This document shows positions 29,724-40,702 of a DNA stretch of 64,000 nucleotides, piece by piece. The position numbers were made by a program, and so were the translations under genes. The notes under the pieces are model-generated. The model was not told where the DNA came from and ran no database searches. It saw nothing but the letters and a program-made list of their open reading frames with translations. Within the stretch, counting starts at the first letter, position 1. Each line of letters opens with the position of its first letter. This stretch comes from an uncultured Tenacibaculum sp. (lineage in GTDB: Bacteria; Bacteroidota; Bacteroidia; Flavobacteriales; Flavobacteriaceae): positions 372,001 to 436,000 of the forward strand of contig CANMIL010000001.1 of the NCBI GenBank assembly GCA_947497895.1, in the 5' to 3' direction.

Positions 29724-30203
29724 TTAAAACTCTTTGAAAATAGCATGCATTAAACGTTTTTTATCATTAATACTTTCTTCTAATGATATCATTGTTTCCG
29801 TTCTATTAACACCATGAATATCATCAATTCTATAGATAATATCCTTAGCATCATTTGTGTTTTTAGCTCTTACTTTACAGAATATGTTATACTTTCCTGC
29901 AGTAACATAAGCAACAGTAACATTCGGTATTAATCTAAGGTTATCTAATACATGCTGTGTCATAGATGTTTTTTCTAAAAATACACCTACATGCGCTATG
30001 AACGAATAACCCATTTTTTCATAGTTCAAAGTAAGAGTAGAACCTTCAATGATTCCTTCATCTTCCATTTTTTTCACTCTCACGTGTATTGTACCTGCAG
30101 ATACTAATAATTTCTTTGCGATATCGGTAAATGGTGTTCGAGCATTTTCAATTAAAATGTCTAAGATTTGATGATCGATCTCATCCAGTACAAATTTTTT
30201 CAT
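29724..30203 (-). CDS. Lrp/AsnC-family transcriptional regulator
   Basis: LDEIDHQILDILIENARTPFTDIAKKLLVSAGTIHVRVKKMEDEGII. Confidence 0.94.
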   Translation of the reverse strand: MKKFVLDEIDHQILDILIENARTPFTDIAKKLLVSAGTIHVRVKKMEDEGIIEGSTLTLNYEKMGYSFIAHVGVFLEKTSMTQHVLDNLRLIPNVTVAYVTAGKYNIFCKVRAKNTNDAKDIIYRIDDIHGVNRTETMISLEESINDKKRLMHAIFKEF

Positions 30204-30284
30204 TTTTGTATTTATTCAAGTAATATTGCTAAAATATGATTTTTTTTCAAACTTTATATACTTTAATTACAAGAAGTCTAAAGA

Positions 30285-31337
30285 TTAATCATTTTTATTG
30301 AATTCTTTGTGACTTAAATAAGATGACAGGTCTCCTTCTTTCTCTTTAACTAAAGTGAGTGCAAATTTATTACTTTCAATTCGTTCTACATACTGATAAG
30401 CAATATCTTTTTCATTATTTTTTGAGCGCTCAATTACGTCATAGAAGTTCTTGATATTGTTAGGTATAGCGAAATATTCTTCATATTCGTCGAAATTATT
30501 TGTTGCGGAAATATGAAAAATTCCTTGAATTAGAGCATAAAAATTGAATTTTCTCACCTCTTCTCTTGCATAATCGTCAGAAAAATGTCCTGCCTCGATC
30601 AAAATTGTGTTGTGTCCAAGCTTTTGAAAATTGTCTCCAGTTGCCGTTGGGTAAAACTCATCCGTATACCTTCCGACATGATTCGGAATTACCTCCTGCA
30701 AAAGCTTATTCATGGCTATAATTACATTCATCGTTTGAATTCTACCTGGAGTAACTTTTCTAGTTTCCTCTTCAGAAGGTGCTAAAAATGATATTGTTGC
30801 AGGATTCTCTGTTCCTTCAACACCAAATATTGTTCTTTGATCGTGAAGATTAAAACAAAATTCTGGGTTAAAATTATCTAGAACACTACGCAATATTTTA
30901 CTCTCCTTAGCTTTTAAGTCGACCGCATCTCTATTTAAATCAACACCGTTAGCATTAACTCGGGTATAAGCCAAAGCTCCATCAGGATTTAAAATAGGAA
31001 TTATGTGAATTTCAGTTTCCCTTAAAATAGTTTTCACTATTTCATTACTCTGATAGGTAACCATGAAATTTAAAAAGTCAAAAACAGCCTTTGTTCCTGT
31101 ACTTTCATTTCCATGCATTTGACTCCAGATTAATATTTTCTTTTTACCAGAACCTAATTTTAATTTAAAAATAGGAAGCCCCTCTTCGGAGTTTCCTATT
31201 TGTTTGTTTTCAAAGTTTTCAGAAAGCCTCTCCAGTGCACCTTTTATGTCTTTAAAAGTTACCCACCTACCTTCGATAGATTTCTCTTTAATAAATGGAT
31301 ATTCCTGCTCTAGAAAATCTAAATTAATAATACTCAT
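30285..31337 (-). CDS. M14-family zinc carboxypeptidase-like protein
   Basis: WSQMHGNESTGTKAVFDFL, NPDGALAYTRVNANGVDLNRDA, FNLHDQ. Confidence 0.9.
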   Translation of the reverse strand: MSIINLDFLEQEYPFIKEKSIEGRWVTFKDIKGALERLSENFENKQIGNSEEGLPIFKLKLGSGKKKILIWSQMHGNESTGTKAVFDFLNFMVTYQSNEIVKTILRETEIHIIPILNPDGALAYTRVNANGVDLNRDAVDLKAKESKILRSVLDNFNPEFCFNLHDQRTIFGVEGTENPATISFLAPSEEETRKVTPGRIQTMNVIIAMNKLLQEVIPNHVGRYTDEFYPTATGDNFQKLGHNTILIEAGHFSDDYAREEVRKFNFYALIQGIFHISATNNFDEYEEYFAIPNNIKNFYDVIERSKNNEKDIAYQYVERIESNKFALTLVKEKEGDLSSYLSHKEFNKND

Positions 31338-31346
31338 GTTTATTTT

Positions 31347-32813
31347 TTAAACAGCGAACCAAGCGTCCACTAATTTTTGCTCAATTGATTCTTTAGAGTT
31401 ATGTACATAATCATTTTTAATAGGATCATATTTATAATCTTTTGACCAATTTTCTATATTTTCTGCTAGCGTATTTAAAGATTTACAGATGAAGTCTACT
31501 TCATCATTCGTTGTTGTTGGATGCACGGACAAACGAATCCATCCTGGCTTTTCGGTATTGCAGCCATCTTTGATCAGATCTTTAATTTTATGTGAAGTAT
31601 TTTGATCTACATTTAACAAGAAATGTCCATAGGTTCCCGCACAGGAACAACCTCCTCTTGTTTGAATACCAAATCTATCATTCAATAGCTTTACCACTAA
31701 ATTAAAATGATATCTTTCAAAGTAGAACGAAAAAATACTCAGTCTATCCTTATGTTCTGGTGCAAGTATCTTAACACCATCTATATTCTCTAAACACTTA
31801 AACAGCTCTTCATTGATTTCATCTTCTCTAGCCTTCATTTTATCAACCCCCATTTCGTCTTTAAGCTGAATTGATAAGGCTATTTTTATTGCTTGTAAAA
31901 AACCAGGCGTTCCTCCGTCTTCTCTTGTTTCAACATCATCTATATAATCATGCTCTCCCCAAGGATTGGTATAGGTTACCGTTCCTCCTCCTGGATTATC
32001 AGGAATTGTGTTTTTATATAGCTTTTTATTAAATAATAATACACCAGAACTTCCTGGCCCACCTAAAAACTTATGAGGAGAAAAGAAAATAGCATCTAGG
32101 TACTCATCTTCTTTCTCAGGATGCATATCAATTGAAACATAAGGTGCTGAGCAAGCAAAATCTACAAAGCACAAACCATTGTATTTATGAATTAAGGAAG
32201 CCACTTTGTGGTATTCCGTTTTAATTCCTGTTACATTTGATCCAGCAATTACAGATGCTATCTTTATTGGTCTATCTTGATACTTTTTCACTACTTCTTC
32301 AAAAGTATCAATACAAATTAAACCTTCTTCATTACAAGGAACTACTTCAACATCAGCAATGGTTTCATACCATGACGTTTGATTTGAGTGATGCTCCATA
32401 TGGCTTACAAAAACAATAGGTCTTTTATCGCCTGGAATGGTAGTGTGTTCTTTCAGGTTTTCAGAAACTTTAAGTCCTAAAATCCTCTGAAATTTATTAA
32501 TTACACCTGTCATACCAGAACCTTCAGTTATTAAAACATCGTCATTACTAGCATTAACATGCTTTTTAATAATATTTCTGGCTTTATGATACGCGAGTGT
32601 CATGGCAGCTCCTGTAGTTGAAGTTTCCGTATGAGTATTCGCCACAAACGGACCAAACTCGTTTAAAAGTTTGTTTTCAATTGGTCTGTATAATCTTCCG
32701 CTCGCCGTCCAATCAGTATAAATTAACTTCTTTTCACCATAAGGTGTTTCAAAAGTTTGATCAATTCCTACAATATTTTGTCTGTATTTTTCGAAATATG
32801 CTTCTAAATCCAT
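31347..32813 (-). CDS. Class V aminotransferase-fold PLP enzyme (cysteine desulfurase-like)
   Basis: IYTDWTASGRLYRPIE, FFSPHKFLGGPGSSGVLLF, GIQTRGGCSCAGTYGH. Confidence 0.88.
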   Translation of the reverse strand: MDLEAYFEKYRQNIVGIDQTFETPYGEKKLIYTDWTASGRLYRPIENKLLNEFGPFVANTHTETSTTGAAMTLAYHKARNIIKKHVNASNDDVLITEGSGMTGVINKFQRILGLKVSENLKEHTTIPGDKRPIVFVSHMEHHSNQTSWYETIADVEVVPCNEEGLICIDTFEEVVKKYQDRPIKIASVIAGSNVTGIKTEYHKVASLIHKYNGLCFVDFACSAPYVSIDMHPEKEDEYLDAIFFSPHKFLGGPGSSGVLLFNKKLYKNTIPDNPGGGTVTYTNPWGEHDYIDDVETREDGGTPGFLQAIKIALSIQLKDEMGVDKMKAREDEINEELFKCLENIDGVKILAPEHKDRLSIFSFYFERYHFNLVVKLLNDRFGIQTRGGCSCAGTYGHFLLNVDQNTSHKIKDLIKDGCNTEKPGWIRLSVHPTTTNDEVDFICKSLNTLAENIENWSKDYKYDPIKNDYVHNSKESIEQKLVDAWFAV

Positions 32814-32894
32814 GCCTGAAACGTTATTAACTCTAACTAAATTTTAATAATTCTTTTTTCAATAAATCCCTTTATTGAAACAAAATGACAGTAA

Positions 32895-34286
32895 TTACTC
32901 TATAATCTCCTCGATTTCGGTAATAAATCTCTTAGCTAATGCATCAGCACTATCTTCAGAAATTGATTCTGTATAAATTCTAATAATCGGTTCTGTATTA
33001 GATTTTCTTAAATGAACCCATTCATTTTCAAAATCGATTTTTACTCCATCGATTGTATTTACTTCTTCATTTTCATATTTCGCAGCCATTTTACTCAAAA
33101 TATCATCAACGTCAATTTTAGGTGTCAACTGAATTTTATTTTTACTCATAAAATAACTAGGATAGCTATCGCGTAACTCTTTACATGATATTTTTTTATC
33201 TGCTAAATGAGATAAAAACAAAGCTATTCCTACCAAAGAATCTCGTCCATAATGAGAAGCAGGGTAAATAATACCTCCGTTTCCTTCTCCTCCAATTACG
33301 GTATTGGTCTCCTTCATTTTTTTAACCACATTCACCTCTCCCACTGCACTTGCGGTATAACTACCTCCATGCTTTTCTGTAACATCACGTAACGCACGAG
33401 AAGAAGAAAGGTTAGAAACTGTATTTCCTCCACCTAACTTTCCTAATACATAATCTGCACAAGCTACTAATGTATACTCCTCTCCAAACATTGAACCATC
33501 CTCCGATATTAAGGCTAAACGATCTACATCAGGATCTACTACAATTCCAAAATCAGCTTTCTTTTTAACGACTAACTTTGAAATGTCTGTTAAATGTTCT
33601 TTAAGAGGTTCTGGGTTATGCGGAAATTCACCATTAGGTTCACAATACAATTCTACGCACTTTACCCCTAACTCTTTTAATAACATTGGTACAGCAATAC
33701 CTCCTGTAGAGTTTACTCCATCTACCACAACTTTGAACTTCGCTTTCTTAATTGCTTTTTTATTAACTAAATCAAGCTTAAGTACTTCTTTGATGTGCTT
33801 TTTTATGTAGTTCTTTTTCTTTTTATAAACTCCTAAATTATCTACTTCAGCAAATTGTAATTCATCGCTCTCAGCTAATTTTAGTACTTTAGCTCCATCT
33901 TCACCATCGATAAACTCTCCTTTTTCATTCAACAATTTTAAAGCATTCCACTGTTTTGGATTATGAGAAGCTGTTAAAATAATACCTCCATCTGCTTTTT
34001 CAATTGGAACCGCCACTTCAACTGTTGGAGTTGTAGACAAACCTAAATCAACCACGTTAATACCTAAACCTATCAAGGTATTAGCTACTAAACTGTTGAT
34101 CATTTTACCCGAAATACGAGCATCTCTTCCAATGATAATTTTTATACTATCTTTTTCTTTATTCTTGTTTATGATAAATGTACCATAAGCAGCAGCAAAC
34201 TTAACTGCATCAATAGGAGTTAAATTATCTCCTATGTTACCACCAATTGTACCTCTAATTCCGGATATAGATTTAATTAATGTCAT
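32895..34286 (-). CDS. glmM: Phosphoglucosamine mutase
   Basis: SISGIRGTIGG, GGIILTASHNPKQWNALKLLN, VVDPDVDRLALISEDG. Confidence 0.92.
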   Translation of the reverse strand: MTLIKSISGIRGTIGGNIGDNLTPIDAVKFAAAYGTFIINKNKEKDSIKIIIGRDARISGKMINSLVANTLIGLGINVVDLGLSTTPTVEVAVPIEKADGGIILTASHNPKQWNALKLLNEKGEFIDGEDGAKVLKLAESDELQFAEVDNLGVYKKKKNYIKKHIKEVLKLDLVNKKAIKKAKFKVVVDGVNSTGGIAVPMLLKELGVKCVELYCEPNGEFPHNPEPLKEHLTDISKLVVKKKADFGIVVDPDVDRLALISEDGSMFGEEYTLVACADYVLGKLGGGNTVSNLSSSRALRDVTEKHGGSYTASAVGEVNVVKKMKETNTVIGGEGNGGIIYPASHYGRDSLVGIALFLSHLADKKISCKELRDSYPSYFMSKNKIQLTPKIDVDDILSKMAAKYENEEVNTIDGVKIDFENEWVHLRKSNTEPIIRIYTESISEDSADALAKRFITEIEEIIE

Positions 34287-34384
34287 GTTAATTTTTTATT
34301 AGATAACAAATATAGCGGTATTTGGGGTATTTACGACATTCCGTAACACGTTTAAGTGTAACAATTGTTACATTTAACAACAAC

Positions 34385-34416
34385 AAAAAAACCGTTAAAC
34401 TAATAACGGTTTTTTT
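34385..34416 (-). terminator. Intrinsic terminator downstream of metalloprotease gene
   Basis: 13-bp stem aaaaaaaccgtta / taacggttttttt. Confidence 0.85.
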
Positions 34417-34440
34417 CGATCTGGGGGAAATAAGAAGCCG

Positions 34441-35880
34441 TTACTGGCTTTTGTATATCATTTTTTGAACCGTTCGTCCATCTTTATCTTTTGATTTTAT
34501 TAAATTATAACCTTCTGGTACCTGCTTATAAAACTCTTTTTCGTTTGCACGTTCATATTTGATTTTATGTACGGTGTAATTGTTATCTATAATTCTTCCG
34601 AAGTTAACAACCGTTCTCTCCCTTTCTTCGACACCTTCCTCTCTCGGAATATGACACTTAAATGCTTTTTCTCTTGAAATTTGTAATATTTTTATTGCTG
34701 TATACGGAGGATGCGTATTTGGGGTTTCGTCTTTTGAAAAACTCTGTTCTATATCATTAGTATCATAGCAATCAACAAACTCGTAATCAAATCCTTTTTG
34801 AAATTTAAAATTGCCGTTATTATCATGAGAGTCGTCAATAACTACCTTATCGTAATTACCTTCATAGGGTTCATATAAACTTTCTACCGAAGTTTGAACT
34901 CTCACATAAAAAGGAGAAACTTCTTGTTGGATACTCAGTTTCATTCTTTTTCCTTGTCCATCAGTAAAAAAGGCATTTTCTAAAGAACGACAAGGCATTA
35001 CATTTGAGCTCATGAAGTTTGAAGAAGGTACTTCTGTTATCTCTATACCACATTTATTCCTAGTCACTCTAAGCTCAGAAGAGCAATCTCCTACAAGATC
35101 ATCAATAGAAAATTCTACGGATGGAGAGGTGTCATCTACAAAATCATTGTAACGCACTAATTCACAATTGTTTTTATTCCAGTTGTGATGAGTATGATAC
35201 AAATTAAAGTTATGACCAACTTCATGTGGTAAGGTGGAGGTTAGCAAATACTCATCATCAATAACAGTATTAATTCCAGGTTTATTGGCAACTCCAGCAA
35301 TTCGTGTTTGGTCGTATTGACTTCTTCTTATTGAAGATGCTATGAATATATTGAAACTATCAGAACGATATTTATTAATTCCTTTAGTGTATTCCACCAA
35401 TTGATTAAATGTTCTATTTCCTCCTAAGTAAACAACCGACCTCCAAGTGTTATTAATACTACCGTAGCCTCTATATTTAAAAAATATATTGAAAGCGTTA
35501 AATGATTTATTCAAAATTGTAACAGCTTCTAAAATATCGTCTTCTGATATTGGAATTTCTCTGTATCCATTATTATCATTCAAAATATGAAAGTAAACAT
35601 TAAACACATAAATCGCGTTCGTAGGTTTTTTAGACAAACCAAACGATTTCGCTTCACTTAAACTATTAACATTGTTACCGTATTCATGGTCTTCCTCACA
35701 TGAAAAAGGAACAATATTGTTTAATTTCATATAACTTTCTACTTCCTTGAGCTCTATAGTATTCGATCTGAGTACATCAAATATTTTCTCTTGTGCCAAA
35801 CTTATACTAATGCAACACAAGCTTAAAATTAGGGTACACAGTGCCTTTAATGCCATATTCATTATAGACAAAATTTTCAC
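34441..35880 (-). CDS. Secreted metzincin-like metallopeptidase, pappalysin (M43)-like
   Basis: Signal-like N-terminus; LPHEVGHNFNLYHTHHNW zinc motif followed by SSNFMSSNVMPCRS Met-turn-like segment. Confidence 0.75.
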   Translation of the reverse strand: MKILSIMNMALKALCTLILSLCCISISLAQEKIFDVLRSNTIELKEVESYMKLNNIVPFSCEEDHEYGNNVNSLSEAKSFGLSKKPTNAIYVFNVYFHILNDNNGYREIPISEDDILEAVTILNKSFNAFNIFFKYRGYGSINNTWRSVVYLGGNRTFNQLVEYTKGINKYRSDSFNIFIASSIRRSQYDQTRIAGVANKPGINTVIDDEYLLTSTLPHEVGHNFNLYHTHHNWNKNNCELVRYNDFVDDTSPSVEFSIDDLVGDCSSELRVTRNKCGIEITEVPSSNFMSSNVMPCRSLENAFFTDGQGKRMKLSIQQEVSPFYVRVQTSVESLYEPYEGNYDKVVIDDSHDNNGNFKFQKGFDYEFVDCYDTNDIEQSFSKDETPNTHPPYTAIKILQISREKAFKCHIPREEGVEERERTVVNFGRIIDNNYTVHKIKYERANEKEFYKQVPEGYNLIKSKDKDGRTVQKMIYKSQ

Positions 35881-36413
35881 TTTGGTTAGAGTATTTTTTG
35901 GAGATCATTCTTCCATTATCTATGCAATAGACAATGGACAAAATGTTTCATGAAAGCATGTGCTAATCTTTCACAATTCAATACATCGTTTAGAAAACGA
36001 TGGTCCACAGTTAAAACTGATTGCGTAAATTTTTTAAACCGTTACGTTAATTTAATTAAATAAAGTATTGTTTAGATGAGAAGTTCTTTTTTCATATTGT
36101 ATCTATTATTTAGGGGTTATTAAAATTTGTTCAATTAAAATTAGGGGATAATTTTAAATTAATTGTCATCGGCGCGACAAATCATTACCACATATTCACA
36201 AAATTGATTGTTAAGTGTGTTTAGATCTCATACAAGGTTTCATGGCTTGTACAGTGCGTAGTAGAACAAGTAGTAACTATAATTTTAAAAAGTATAATAA
36301 TTTGTTAATTAGGGTAATGCACAAATTATTAGGCGCTAAATATGGTTTCTTCCAATTATTTTTTTCGATACAACTAAGATAAAACTAGAATATTTATTTT
36401 AACATGATAATTA

Positions 36414-36704
36414 TCAAGCTTTTGCCACTTTTCCAAAGAAAAGTTGTTTTTCTTCCATTTTTCCGAATTGATTCTCTTTTTTGGGGTTAAAAAAATTCAA
36501 TTCGACTAATACTCTTGATTTTATAATATGATCGACATCCATATTCCCCATATTGTTTGATACTACTGCTAGATTATTTATTTTTTGATCGTAGATATTT
36601 TCAGTTAAACACATTGTAAGTGCTCCTTGAAAAGTAGGATCCTTAGCATCTTTGCTTGTAAGTAGAATTAGTAACTTTTTCTTATCCATCAATAGCATTC
36701 TCAA
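36414..36704 (-). CDS. Hypothetical protein
   Basis: 96-aa ORF; no clear family. Confidence 0.5.
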   Translation of the reverse strand: MRMLLMDKKKLLILLTSKDAKDPTFQGALTMCLTENIYDQKINNLAVVSNNMGNMDVDHIIKSRVLVELNFFNPKKENQFGKMEEKQLFFGKVAKA

Positions 36705-36870
36705 CTAATTTGGGGTTTCCTTTACGAATTTAAAAGAAGTATTCTTAAATGGATAAAAATAATGTTAACTATATGATATAGTGTAGACAACTTGCCTTTA
36801 AGTATCGTTAAAACGCAAACGACTTATTAACAATTGTTTAAAAATAATGGCTCACGAAGATTAAAACCAC

Positions 36871-36903
36871 AAAAAAACCGACTAAAATAAATTTTAGACG
36901 GTT
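36871..36903 (-). terminator. Intrinsic terminator of rpsA
   Basis: Minus strand AACCGTCTAAAAT...ATTTTAGTCGGTTTTTTT, one mismatch in stem. Confidence 0.85.
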
Positions 36904-36927
36904 CTATAACATAGTTAGAAAATAATA

Positions 36928-38697
36928 TTATTTCCCTTCCATTTTCTTCTTTAATTCAGCTAATCCACCGATATCTCCTAAAGTAGTTTTTTCTACTTCC
37001 TGAGCTTTCTTAGCAGCAGCTTTTACATTCTTTTGCTCTTCCTCTCTAAAGATAGATGTATGAGAAACAACAATTCTACGGTATTCTTTGCTAAACTCAG
37101 TTACTTGGAACTTAACAGCGTCACCTTTAGCTAACTTACCACCTTCTTCTTTTTCTAAGAAACGAGTTGGAGCAAATGCTTCAACACCATCAGCGAAAGC
37201 TACAGTAGCACCTTTATCATTCTTTTCTTTGATAGTTCCATCGTGGATAGATCCGATAGTATACTTAGATTCATGAGCATCCCAAGGATTCTCTAAAGTT
37301 TGCTTATGACCTAAGTTTAACTTACGGTTTTCAACATCTAACTCTAATACTTGAACATCTAATTTATCACCAACTGTTACAAAATCAGATGGGTGCTTAA
37401 TTTTCTTAGTCCAAGATAAGTCAGAGATATAAACTAATCCGTCGATTCCTTCTTCTAACTCAACGAACACACCAAAGTTAGTGTAGTTACGAACAGTTCC
37501 TGAATGCTTAGAACCTACAGGGTATTTTGTAGTAATATCAGTCCATGGATCTGGGTGTAATTGCTTGATACCTAAAGACATTTTACGCTCTTCACGATCT
37601 AACGTTAAGATTTGAGCCTCAACTTCGTCACCAACTTGTACGAAATCTTGAGCTGAACGTAAATGAGTTGACCAAGACATTTCAGATACGTGAATTAAAC
37701 CTTCAACTCCATCTTCTACCTCAACAAAAGCACCATAGTCAGCTAAAACAACTACTTTACCTTTTACATTATCACCAACTTTTAATTCTGGATTTAATGC
37801 TTCCCATGGGTGAGCAGATAATTGTTTTAATCCTAATTGAATTCTTGACTTGTTATCATCAAAGTCTAAGATTACAACGTTTAATTTTTGATCTAACTCA
37901 ACAACTTCGTTCGGGTGGTTGATACGAGACCAAGATAAATCAGTAATATGAATTAATCCGTCAACACCTCCTAAGTCAACAAATACACCGTAAGAAGTTA
38001 CGTTTTTCACAACTCCTTCTAATACTTGTCCTTTTTCTAATTGACCAATAATTTCACGTTTCTGATCTTCTAAATCAGCTTCGATTAATGCTTTATGAGA
38101 TACAACTACGTTTTTAAATTCATGGTTGATTTTAACAACTTTGAATTCCATAGTTTTTTCAACATACTGATCGTAATCACGGATAGGCTTCACATCAATT
38201 TGAGAACCTGGTAAGAAAGCTTCAATACCAAATACATCAACGATCATACCTCCACGAGTTCTACACTTAACAAAACCGTTAACGATTTCTCCAGTTTCGT
38301 GAGCGTTGTTAACACGATCCCATGCTTTAATTACACGTGCTTTTTTGTGAGATAATACTAATTGACCAGAAGAATCTTCTCTTTTATCAACTAATACTTC
38401 TACTTTGTCTCCAACAGCTAAGTTAGGGTTGTAACGGAATTCATTTAATGAAATTACACCCTCAGATTTAGAATTGATATCGATAATAGCATCACGATCA
38501 GTAACACGTACTACAACTCCTTCGATTACGTCACGCTCGTTTACGAAACCTACAGTTCCTTCTAAAGCCGTTTCAAATTCTTTTAATTTAGCCTCATCAA
38601 CTGCTTCAATACCTTCTTCGTACTTGTGCCAATCAAAGTTTGCTAAAAATTCCGCTGGATTTACAGCTTCCGCTGTATTTTTTGTTTCTTCAGACAT
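36928..38697 (-). CDS. rpsA: 30S ribosomal protein S1
   Basis: Multiple S1 repeats (VTSYGVFVDLGGVDGLIHITDLSW, LADYGAFVEVEDGVEGLIHVSEMSW). Confidence 0.97.
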   Translation of the reverse strand: MSEETKNTAEAVNPAEFLANFDWHKYEEGIEAVDEAKLKEFETALEGTVGFVNERDVIEGVVVRVTDRDAIIDINSKSEGVISLNEFRYNPNLAVGDKVEVLVDKREDSSGQLVLSHKKARVIKAWDRVNNAHETGEIVNGFVKCRTRGGMIVDVFGIEAFLPGSQIDVKPIRDYDQYVEKTMEFKVVKINHEFKNVVVSHKALIEADLEDQKREIIGQLEKGQVLEGVVKNVTSYGVFVDLGGVDGLIHITDLSWSRINHPNEVVELDQKLNVVILDFDDNKSRIQLGLKQLSAHPWEALNPELKVGDNVKGKVVVLADYGAFVEVEDGVEGLIHVSEMSWSTHLRSAQDFVQVGDEVEAQILTLDREERKMSLGIKQLHPDPWTDITTKYPVGSKHSGTVRNYTNFGVFVELEEGIDGLVYISDLSWTKKIKHPSDFVTVGDKLDVQVLELDVENRKLNLGHKQTLENPWDAHESKYTIGSIHDGTIKEKNDKGATVAFADGVEAFAPTRFLEKEEGGKLAKGDAVKFQVTEFSKEYRRIVVSHTSIFREEEQKNVKAAAKKAQEVEKTTLGDIGGLAELKKKMEGK

Positions 38698-38820
38698 GTC
38701 TGAATAAAATTTTGTATCTTTTTGTTAGTCAGATTTTTAACGATACTAACGCCAAGAGAAATTAAACTTATTAAAATATAAAATAGACCTTTTTTAAATC
38801 TGTTCTCGCGAAAAGGCGTG

Positions 38821-38828
38821 CAAATGTA
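38821..38828 (-). promoter_or_regulatory. Candidate -7 element TACATTTG for rpsA
   Basis: Matches Bacteroidetes TAnnTTTG consensus on the minus strand upstream of rpsA. Confidence 0.45.
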
Positions 38829-38911
38829 CGGATTTTTATTTGAAAAGCCTAGAACGCACTAGATCAATTTTTTAGAAGAACTCTACTTTTAAGTAAAAAA
38901 GCGTATAATTA

Positions 38912-39985
38912 TTACTTTTTCATACCAAGAGGCAAAATTAATCTAATAAAGAACACAATCAATAATCCATGTAAAAAAAGTAATGATCTGCTGGTAAAAG
39001 AGAAACTTTTGAAATAGTTTTGACCACTACCCACCGATTTTAATATGGTATCGGATATAAATAAGTCCCAAGAAATTCCCACGTTTTTTAATTCTTCTTT
39101 TCTAGCTAATAACTCATTTTCCACAATATCAAAATCAATATTGATTAACTCTAAAGTATCTAACAATTCACCCATTGAAACCTTATTTTTAGAACTAAAA
39201 GGAGTAAAACGCTCAATTCTATTGTAGAACTGATTAACCTCAATCATTTTCTTAGCATTGCCTCCCATTGAATCAAGTTTCTGTAAGTCAATATCTTTTA
39301 AATCTGGAAGTGTACAAACAAACTCTGTTTCCTCCTCTCCTTTACTTATATTAAATCGAATACTTCTATTTGCAGGAAATTTTTGAAAAAAAATAGCTAA
39401 CGATTTATCTGGGCAAATAATATCATATCTATACAGGTACTTTGTTTTACTAAAAAAAATACTACCACTTTTAAACTTTACATTTAAAGAATCAAGTTCA
39501 AACATAGATACTTTCTTCTTTATAAAATTAACTAATTCCATCTTCTTTATGATGGTTAGTTGAGCTTGATTAAATTTTTCATTATCAAGATCTTGCTGAT
39601 ATTTAAGAATATCTTTTGAAATTGTATATTCGGAGTTAAATCCATAATAATTAATACAATGGAAGGCTCCTATTATCGATGAAGAAACCAAAAGCATGGA
39701 AATAATCAGTACAAACTTTAATAGTTTTGATTCGCTAAAGCGGGCTTTTAAATACTGAATAAGTAGAACTGCCAAAATAATTAACGCAAAAAACGTAAAT
39801 ACAACACTAAAAATTGTATTCACAGTTTTATACCTAAAGTAAAGGTACATAGGGTTTATCCCATACATTTTACTTAGCTCTATGTAATTAGCTATTTCAT
39901 ATTTGTAGATCCCCAGTACTAAAACAATAATTATTACAGATATGGCAATAAAAGCACCTAAATACGTAGTTAGTTTTTTAATCAT
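38912..39985 (-). CDS. Hypothetical membrane protein
   Basis: 357-aa ORF with hydrophobic segments at N-terminus, about residues 55-110, and C-terminus. Confidence 0.75.
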   Translation of the reverse strand: MIKKLTTYLGAFIAISVIIIVLVLGIYKYEIANYIELSKMYGINPMYLYFRYKTVNTIFSVVFTFFALIILAVLLIQYLKARFSESKLLKFVLIISMLLVSSSIIGAFHCINYYGFNSEYTISKDILKYQQDLDNEKFNQAQLTIIKKMELVNFIKKKVSMFELDSLNVKFKSGSIFFSKTKYLYRYDIICPDKSLAIFFQKFPANRSIRFNISKGEEETEFVCTLPDLKDIDLQKLDSMGGNAKKMIEVNQFYNRIERFTPFSSKNKVSMGELLDTLELINIDFDIVENELLARKEELKNVGISWDLFISDTILKSVGSGQNYFKSFSFTSRSLLFLHGLLIVFFIRLILPLGMKK

Positions 39986-40256
39986 CCCCCTTTTAACTTT
40001 TTCAATAGTATCTCATTAAAACCATGAATACTTTCTAGCTAAATTAAACATAAAGAACTAAAAAACAAGCTATTAATTGTTTTATCCTTCTCAAGAATCT
40101 GAATAAGGTTTTGATGTAAAATGAAATCAAGAGTTTTACTTACAAGAACATATTTCTATAATTTGTAACTCTATAACTTCGTATAAGAACAACATTATTG
40201 CTTTTAAATAGATTGTAATAAACTATTGATGAGATAAGGAAGTGATCTACGGCTCT

Positions 40257-40358
40257 ATTTCCTTAATTTCCACTTTAAATAAAGATTCGAAAATATAGAA
40301 AATTTGTTGAGCATCTTTTTTTTGTACAGAAATTGTGTATTCACAATCCATTTCCAAC
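40257..40358 (-). pseudogene. Remnant of the yigZ 3' end (about 34 codons)
   Basis: 102 bp gap-free match to 45656..45757 with 6 substitutions, all G/C to A/T relative to the intact gene. Confidence 0.88.
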
Positions 40359-40702
40359 TAAAACTTTATTTGAGTTTAAAAAGTATATTTTTTAATTGAT
40401 TTGTGTAATTAATATCTTTTACAACATCAATTAACCTAATTTTGCGGGCATTTTATTTAATGAATGGTTGTCATTAAAAAAACCGATTTAGACACCAAAG
40501 AACAATAATATTTAATTAATTCAAACTTCAAACAATTAGAGATTTATTAACGCAATGATCCCCGTTAAATGTTATATTTTTTATTGTTTTAGTACTCTAA
40601 ATCGGTTCAATTATTTATCACAAAAGGTTTACACCAAAATCATTTTGAAGATTTTAGTCATCATCTAATTGTGACATTAATTTTTAAGTAAAAGGTTTAT
40701 TA

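Noticed and set aside
35881-36413. Long non-coding gap upstream of the metalloprotease gene, considered for an RNA gene or decayed ORF
   Set aside because: No convincing structure, repeat or ORF seen by eye; needs a covariance-model search (Rfam) to settle.
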